DNA of 64,000 bases from Verrucomicrobiota bacterium (GTDB lineage: Bacteria; Verrucomicrobiota; Verrucomicrobiia; Limisphaerales; UBA1319): contig JAKLFB010000023.1 of the NCBI GenBank assembly GCA_022711435.1, forward strand, positions 25,068 to 89,067, given 5' to 3'. Position 1 is the first letter of the stretch, and every line of letters starts with the position of its first letter. The translations under genes were made by a program, and so were the position numbers. The notes under the pieces were generated by a model. It was not told the origin of the DNA, made no database searches, and saw only the letters and a list, made by a program, of their open reading frames with translations. Shown piece after piece: positions 59,561-64,000 of the stretch.

Positions 59561-60103
59561 TTAACGGAAGGCGGTGAGCCCGAGCACGGCCACGAACAGC
59601 CCGAGGCCGAGCCGGGCGATCATCAGGGCGCGCAGGCGCGCCGGTTCGGCGGTGGCCCAATCGATCAGGTCCCGCAAGCGCCAGGGCGAGACCGTCAGCC
59701 ACATGCCGGCGCAGATGATGAGATAAGCCCAGACGATGATCACCAGGCGCCAGGCGGTGTCGGCCCACAGGGCCGTATCGATCATGAGCTTGCCCAGCAG
59801 CATCAGCACCAAGGCCAGGCCGCGCACGGCCAGGAAATCCTGGACGTAGATGCATGTCAGCGCGCCCAGCAGGGCGAATCCGACATACATGTAGGGCTTG
59901 AAGGCGGCGAAGTCGGAGATGGTCTCGAGGCTGAGGTAGTAGAGGAACCAGGCTGTGGCCAGAGGGACGAGCACAAAGCCCCACGGGCGCGACCGCGGGA
60001 AGCGGCGCGCCTGGGCGACGAAGCCTTCGGGCCGGGTCAAGGCGAACAGGGCAGGCGCGATGATCAGCGCGCCCAGCAACAGGGCCAGCAGCGAGAGCGT
60101 CAT
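59561..60103 (-). CDS. hypothetical integral membrane protein
   Basis: This 180-residue protein has about five membrane helices (LSLLALLLGALIIAPALFAL, GFVLVPLATAWFLYYLSL, MYVGFALLGALTCIYV and others) separated by short loops, some Arg-rich. No family motif is recognised. It starts 16 bases after the miaB stop on the same strand and could be cotranscribed with it. The stop is adjacent to the inverted repeat downstream. Confidence 0.7.
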   Translation of the reverse strand: MTLSLLALLLGALIIAPALFALTRPEGFVAQARRFPRSRPWGFVLVPLATAWFLYYLSLETISDFAAFKPYMYVGFALLGALTCIYVQDFLAVRGLALVLMLLGKLMIDTALWADTAWRLVIIVWAYLIICAGMWLTVSPWRLRDLIDWATAEPARLRALMIARLGLGLFVAVLGLTAFR

Positions 60104-60119
60104 GGTGTGTCAGTGACTG

Positions 60120-61478
60120 TCAATCCATTCCGATCCAGGCGGAGTCGCCATACAGCGTGTATCGGCCCGTCCGGGTGATCCGCACGTCGATCAGCTGGCC
60201 GAGCTGGCGATCGGACCCTTCCAGCAGCACGATCTTATGGCATCGGGTGCGGCCGGTCCAGCGCCGGGCATTTTTCCGGCTGGGGCCTTCGACCAGCACC
60301 TGGACGTGCCGGCCGAGAAACTGTTGATACCGGCGCGCGGCGATTTCGTCCACCGTTTTTATCAGCTCGGCATGCCGGGCCTCGCGGACGCCCAGGGGGA
60401 CCTGATCAGGCATGGCCGCGGCGGGGGTGTCGGGCCGATGGGAGTACTTGAACAGGTAGGCTTGGTCGAACTCGACCTGGCGGACCAGGTCGAGCGTGGC
60501 CTCGAAATCCGCATCGGTCTCGCCGGGGAATCCAACGATGAGATCGGTGATGAGGCCGATCCCGGGCCGGACGCGGCGGAGCTGATCGACGAGCGAGCGG
60601 AACTGCTCGACGGTATGGCCGCGGCGCATGAGGTGGAGAATCCGGTCGCTGCCGCTCTGGACGGGGAGATGAGCGCTCTCGCACAGCTTGGGGAGGCGTG
60701 CGTAGGCCTCGACCAGATCGGCCCCGTAGCCGTCCGGATGCGGGGCCGTGAACCGGAGCCGCTCGAGCCCGTCGAGGGCGTCGACGGCCTCGAGGAGCTG
60801 GACGAACGGCGAGCGGCCATCGATGTCGGCCATCTCGTGCCGGCCGTAGCGGTTGACGATCTGGCCCAGGAGCGTGATCTCGCGGACGCCGCGGTCGATG
60901 AGCTGGCGGCATTCGTCCACGATCTCGGGCAAGGGGCGGCTGCGTTCCGGCCCGCGAGTCTTGGGGACGACGCAGAAGGCGCAGCGATGGTTGCAGCCCT
61001 GCATGATGTTGACGAAGGCGGTCACGGCGGGGCGAGGGCGGGCGGCCGGATCGAGGTGCTCGCGCAGCGCATTCTGGCTGCCAGGCTCGTCCCCGGTCTC
61101 GCAGATGGCGGCGCGCCGGCCTTCGAGCAGGTCGCCCAGGAAATCGGGGACGCGATGGAGCTTGCGGGTGCCGACCACCAGGTCGATGCCCGGCAGACGT
61201 TCCAGGAGATCGCCGCCGCAGGCCTGGGCCATGCAGCCCAGCATGCCCAGAACCCTCCGGCCGTTCTGGCGCCGCCGGTCCGCCAGGAGGGCCTGCATCT
61301 TGTTCCATGCCTTCTCCTCGGCCGATTGGCGCACCGTGCACGTGTTCAGCAGCACGATGTCGGCCGCTTCCTCCGACGGCGCAAGGTCGAATCCGCGAGC
61401 CAGAAGCCGCGCGGCCACGGCCTCGGAATCGCGCTCGTTCATCTGGCATCCATACGTTTTGAGAAAGACGGACGGCAT
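60120..61478 (-). CDS. miaB: tRNA-2-methylthio-N6-dimethylallyladenosine synthase
   Basis: This 452-residue radical SAM methylthiotransferase modifies A37 of tRNAs that read UNN codons. It shows the N-terminal domain with KTYGCQMNERDSE and LLNTCTVRQSAEEK (cluster cysteines), the radical SAM site CNHRCAFCVVP and the C-terminal TRAM-like domain. The specific GRTRCHKIV segment agrees with MiaB rather than MtaB or RimO. A hypothetical membrane protein gene follows closely. Confidence 0.95.
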   Translation of the reverse strand: MPSVFLKTYGCQMNERDSEAVAARLLARGFDLAPSEEAADIVLLNTCTVRQSAEEKAWNKMQALLADRRRQNGRRVLGMLGCMAQACGGDLLERLPGIDLVVGTRKLHRVPDFLGDLLEGRRAAICETGDEPGSQNALREHLDPAARPRPAVTAFVNIMQGCNHRCAFCVVPKTRGPERSRPLPEIVDECRQLIDRGVREITLLGQIVNRYGRHEMADIDGRSPFVQLLEAVDALDGLERLRFTAPHPDGYGADLVEAYARLPKLCESAHLPVQSGSDRILHLMRRGHTVEQFRSLVDQLRRVRPGIGLITDLIVGFPGETDADFEATLDLVRQVEFDQAYLFKYSHRPDTPAAAMPDQVPLGVREARHAELIKTVDEIAARRYQQFLGRHVQVLVEGPSRKNARRWTGRTRCHKIVLLEGSDRQLGQLIDVRITRTGRYTLYGDSAWIGMD

Positions 61479-61649
61479 GGCGAATGCGTGTCATCGGTCT
61501 CGACGTGCCAGGGCGCGCAGCCTGCACGATTCTGCAGGCCTGGGCCACGGGCCCGGCTTGCCGGCTTGAGACACTGTCAAGGTCCGGCCGGAACCTACGC
61601 CACGCCTGGACGGTTGAAAAGTCTGAAGATTCGTGCTTCTCTAAGTCTT

Positions 61650-62447
61650 ATGGAAGCAACCAGGCGAAATCTCGGGTTCCTTTGCGCGATCATACTCCTG
61701 CTGGCGAGCGGGTCGTGCACGACTGTGCCGGTGACCGGCCGCTCCCAGTTCACCGGGCTGGTGTCGCCCAGCCAGGAGATGCAGCTCGGGTTGACCGCAT
61801 TTGACCAAATGAAGAAAGAGACGGCTGTGAGCCGCGATCCGGCTCTGAACGCCATGGTCAACAGGGTGGGCCGTCGGATCGCCTCGGTCGCGGAACTCCC
61901 CAACGCGCAGTGGGAATTCGTGGTCTTCGAGAGCTCCGAGGTGAACGCGTTCTGCCTGCCGGGCGGCAAGGTGGGGATCTATAAGGGCATTCTGCCGGTG
62001 ACGAAGGACGAAGCCGGGTTGGCGACGGTGATCGGGCACGAGGTGGCGCACGCGGTCGCGCGGCATGGGGCGGAGCGGATGAGCCAGTCGACGGCGCTGC
62101 AGGTTGGAGGCGAAGTCCTGGGCGCGGCGTTGACAAAGGCCACGCCGCAGTCCCAAGCCCTCGCCAGCACGGTCTACGGGCTGGGATCCCAGGTCGGCGT
62201 GCTGCTGCCCTACAGCCGCAAACACGAGGCCGAGGCGGACCAGATCGGGTTGATTTACATGGCGCGGGCGGGGTATCGTCCCGAAGCCGCAGTTGACTTT
62301 TGGCGGCGGTTCGCGGAATACAACCAGAAGCATGGCGGCGCCAGCCAGCCCTGGTTCCTGCGAACGCATCCGCTCGACGAAGACCGGATCCGGAGCCTCC
62401 AGGAATGGCTGCCGCGGGCGCAGGCCGAATACCGGCCAGCCTCCTGA
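61650..62447 (+). CDS. M48 family metalloprotease, lipoprotein
   Basis: This 265-residue protein has a lipoprotein-type signal (LLASGSC, Cys 23) and the zinc motif HEVAH at residues 130-134, with the third ligand in EAEAD near 195. The family resembles BepA/LoiP, which act on outer membrane assembly. The ATG at 61650 is the first consistent with the signal peptide. An LptD homologue is also in the window, so outer-membrane quality control is a plausible context. Confidence 0.9.
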   Translation: MEATRRNLGFLCAIILLLASGSCTTVPVTGRSQFTGLVSPSQEMQLGLTAFDQMKKETAVSRDPALNAMVNRVGRRIASVAELPNAQWEFVVFESSEVNAFCLPGGKVGIYKGILPVTKDEAGLATVIGHEVAHAVARHGAERMSQSTALQVGGEVLGAALTKATPQSQALASTVYGLGSQVGVLLPYSRKHEAEADQIGLIYMARAGYRPEAAVDFWRRFAEYNQKHGGASQPWFLRTHPLDEDRIRSLQEWLPRAQAEYRPAS

Positions 62448-62522
62448 TCGAGCCGGAGCGGTCGGGGCTTTACACGGGCGGGCAAATCGCGCGGTGTGAT
62501 CCGGCAGGAACGGAATGCGGAG

Positions 62523-63233
62523 ATGGAACATGGCATGAACTTGCCGCAGAGCAGCGATCCGAACGAGCGGTCCATGGGACGCCGCGCCAGCAGCACGGCC
62601 TTGAGGGGCGGATTGGCCTGGCGCGGCCGGGTCTGGGATTCCGGCCCGATCGCAGCATGCCTGCTCGCCCTGGCCCTGGGAGCCGGTTGCCGCACGTCCC
62701 CGGTGAAAGAGGTCACACCCCTGCCCGGATCGACGGCGCTTGAGCGGACTGCAGGAAAGCAGCCAGCCGCGGGACGGGCCAGCTTATGGAAATCCTCCAT
62801 GCCTGCGTGGGATGCCCAGCCCGCCTGGCCGCACGAGACGCTCCGCAAGCCAGGCAAATCGTTTTCTTCCGACGATTGGAGAAAGGCCGGCACCGAATGG
62901 TTCGGGACCCCGTATCGCTACGGTGGGATGGATCGTTCCGGGGTCGATTGCTCCGGGTTTGTCGTGCAGATGTATCGCCAGGTGGCCGGCGTCGAGCTGC
63001 CTCGCACTGTCAGCCGCCAGTTCCGCGCCGGGATCACGATCCACCCCGCCGATGCGATCCAAGGCGATCTCCTGTTTTTCGCGGGGGACGATGGCCGGCC
63101 CGGCCATGTGGCCATCGCGCTCGATGACGGCAATTTCGTCCATGCGGCCAGCCGCCATGGAGTGACGTTCTCCTCGCTGGATTCCCCGTATTACCGGGGC
63201 CGGCTGATGGCGGCGCGGCGGATCGTGCCGTGA
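62523..63233 (+). CDS. NlpC/P60 family lipoprotein
   Basis: This protein of about 236 residues has an Arg-rich N-terminus, then the lipoprotein-type segment ACLLALALGAGC. The C-terminal NlpC/P60 domain contains the Cys in DRSGVDCSGFVVQMYR, His in GHVAIALDDG and a third polar residue in HAASRHGV. It cleaves peptidoglycan stem peptides. Starts at 62496 (GTG) and 62535 are also possible; 62523 is a compromise. It follows the M48 gene by 75 bases on the same strand. Confidence 0.87.
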   Translation: MEHGMNLPQSSDPNERSMGRRASSTALRGGLAWRGRVWDSGPIAACLLALALGAGCRTSPVKEVTPLPGSTALERTAGKQPAAGRASLWKSSMPAWDAQPAWPHETLRKPGKSFSSDDWRKAGTEWFGTPYRYGGMDRSGVDCSGFVVQMYRQVAGVELPRTVSRQFRAGITIHPADAIQGDLLFFAGDDGRPGHVAIALDDGNFVHAASRHGVTFSSLDSPYYRGRLMAARRIVP

Positions 63234-63353
63234 CGGCGGCGGGGGCGCGCCGTGCTTAATTCTTGCCTTGGAGGGGGGGGCTCCATTAGGTTGCGCCGGT
63301 CGCGGAAGGATAGGCTGGCGCAGTCGCTGGCCTTGGCGTTCCCGGCCCAGGAT

Positions 63354-63429
63354 GGGTTGGTAGCTCAGTCGGTAGAGCAGCGGCCTTTTAAGCCGTTGGT
63401 CCCGGGTTCGAGTCCCGGCCAACCCACCA
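63354..63429 (+). tRNA. tRNA-Lys (UUU)
   Basis: The full cloverleaf can be drawn: acceptor GGGTTGG with CCAACCC, D-arm GCTC/GAGC, anticodon stem around loop CTTTTAA (anticodon TTT), T-arm CCGGG-TTCGAGT-CCCGG, discriminator A and an encoded CCA at 63427-63429. It reads AAA/AAG codons. A broken IS630 transposase follows immediately after the CCA. Confidence 0.95.
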
Positions 63430-63432
63430 TCC

Positions 63433-63847
63433 AAAGCCTCATGATCAGCGCGGCCAACGCGCGGGGGGAATTCTGGGCCGTGACCTACCCCGGCAAGTTG
63501 GACGTCGCGTCGTTTGTGCTGTTTCTGCAGAACTTCCTGGAGGGTTGGTCCGGCCGCGTGTTTCTGGTGGTCGACGGGCATCCTGCCCACAAAGCCAAGG
63601 TCGTCCGAGATTACGTGCAAGGCTTGGAGGGGCGTTTAGAGCTGCACTTTCTCCCTCCCTATGCGCCGATTTGAATCCGGATGAGTTCGTCTGGGGCGAC
63701 ATGAAGAGCAACGGAGTGTCCAAGAAGCCCTTGAAGCAGAACGAGTCGCTGCAAAAACGAGTGGAGCAGGATCTGTTAGCCATCAAGAAAGACCGCAAGG
63801 TCAGGTCATTTTTTTGTGCTGATAATGTAGCCTATGTTAAGGACTGA
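63433..63847 (+). pseudogene. IS630 family transposase, C-terminal remnant
   Basis: The frame after the tRNA reads SLMISAANARGEFWAVTYPG, then FLVVDGHPAHKAKVV and LPPYAP, the catalytic DDE segments of IS630 transposases. At about 63670 one G of the expected CCGGATTTG is missing, so the frame stops and continues in the next one as LNPDEFVWGDMKSNG. The N-terminal DNA-binding half is absent. The remnant therefore has a 5' truncation at the tRNA end and an internal frameshift; it cannot be active. Confidence 0.85.
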
Positions 63848-63859
63848 TCAGTAAGACCA

Positions 63860-64000
63860 TCAGTTCGCAATGGCTGTTCGATAAAAGCGCGCGGGATGAT
63901 TGCTGGCCGCGGCGTCCGCGACTTCGAGGGAGACCGCCAACAGGCCGTTGGTCGCGAGCGTCATCCAGTCGACGAGATTCGTGGAAGCCTCGACGATGCA
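63860..64000 (-). CDS. secreted protein, C-terminal end (partial)
   Basis: On the minus strand the last 46 codons run to a TGA at 63862-63860 and read CIVEASTNLVDWMTLATNG, then ASNHPARFYRTAIAN. This is the tail found on many exported verrucomicrobial proteins, with the STNLxxW and ARFYR pattern. The rest lies beyond the window, so the domain content is unknown. Confidence 0.6.
   Translation of the reverse strand, partial: CIVEASTNLVDWMTLATNGLLAVSLEVADAAASNHPARFYRTAIAN

Noticed and set aside
60237..61649. Upstream part of a 736-residue plus-strand frame ending in the M48 protease
   Set aside because: Only the last 265 residues (from 61650) carry a signal peptide and the protease; the rest is antisense to miaB.

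Overview
The window is high-GC, densely coded bacterial DNA that most resembles a member of the PVC superphylum, probably Verrucomicrobiota. The evidence is a combination of families. Two prepilin-like proteins carry an H-X9-DG tail, and secreted proteins carry immunoglobulin, LamG and PQQ-type repeats. There is a planctomycete-type c-type cytochrome domain, a DUF1080 lipoprotein, a Tat-exported Gfo/Idh/MocA oxidoreductase and sugar isomerase-like TIM barrels. An LptD homologue and a GT9 heptosyltransferase show a Gram-negative envelope with LPS-like glycans. The taxonomic call is an inference; no rRNA gene is present.

Layout. Bases 1-8.5 kb hold the tail of a sugar isomerase/epimerase, a frameshifted transglutaminase-like protein, a TPR/AAA+ ATPase pair, and a large secreted Ig/lamin-tail protein flanked by two prepilin-like genes. 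Bases 8.5-12.7 kb hold a trxA-tetR unit with a palindrome in its promoter, a cytochrome-domain protein, a Gfo/Idh oxidoreductase and a DUF1080 lipoprotein. Bases 12.7-19 kb read lptD, then a complete TPR-associated TRAP transporter (TatT-like lipoprotein, solute receptor, fused DctQM permease). Bases 19-24.2 kb run leftward: a HAD phosphatase, a deoxyhypusine-synthase-like protein and a PfkB kinase as one unit, then ilvC and trxB.

Bases 24.4-38.4 kb hold secreted or envelope proteins (beta-propeller/phosphoesterase, TIM barrel, LamG protein, PQQ/Ig protein), a radical SAM protein, an OPT transporter with a large inserted loop, a 38-residue lipoprotein and an AlgH/YqgE protein. Bases 38.4-44.6 kb hold a fused nucleotidyltransferase-GHMP kinase, a Tat-exported oxidoreductase, a fragment of a class III cyclase, a small unknown gene and an aspartate aminotransferase. 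Bases 44.6-50.9 kb look like one leftward operon: yicC, gmk, a CoaC-like flavoprotein, a histidine kinase, an NtrC-type regulator, a histidine-rich membrane protein and a squalene/phytoene synthase.

Bases 51-64 kb hold DAHP synthase, an ABC ATPase and binding protein with no permease, a GlsB/YeaQ-type protein, a macrodomain protein, a half-size TauE/SafE protein, and a P-loop/DUF3592/GT9 unit. These are followed by miaB, an M48 lipoprotein protease, an NlpC/P60 lipoprotein, tRNA-Lys and a broken IS630 transposase abutting it. The window ends inside a leftward gene for a secreted protein.

Much of the content concerns the envelope: LPS export, heptose transfer, lipoproteins, peptidoglycan hydrolysis and secreted beta-rich proteins. 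Many long reading frames antisense to these genes are artefacts of the high GC content and are omitted.
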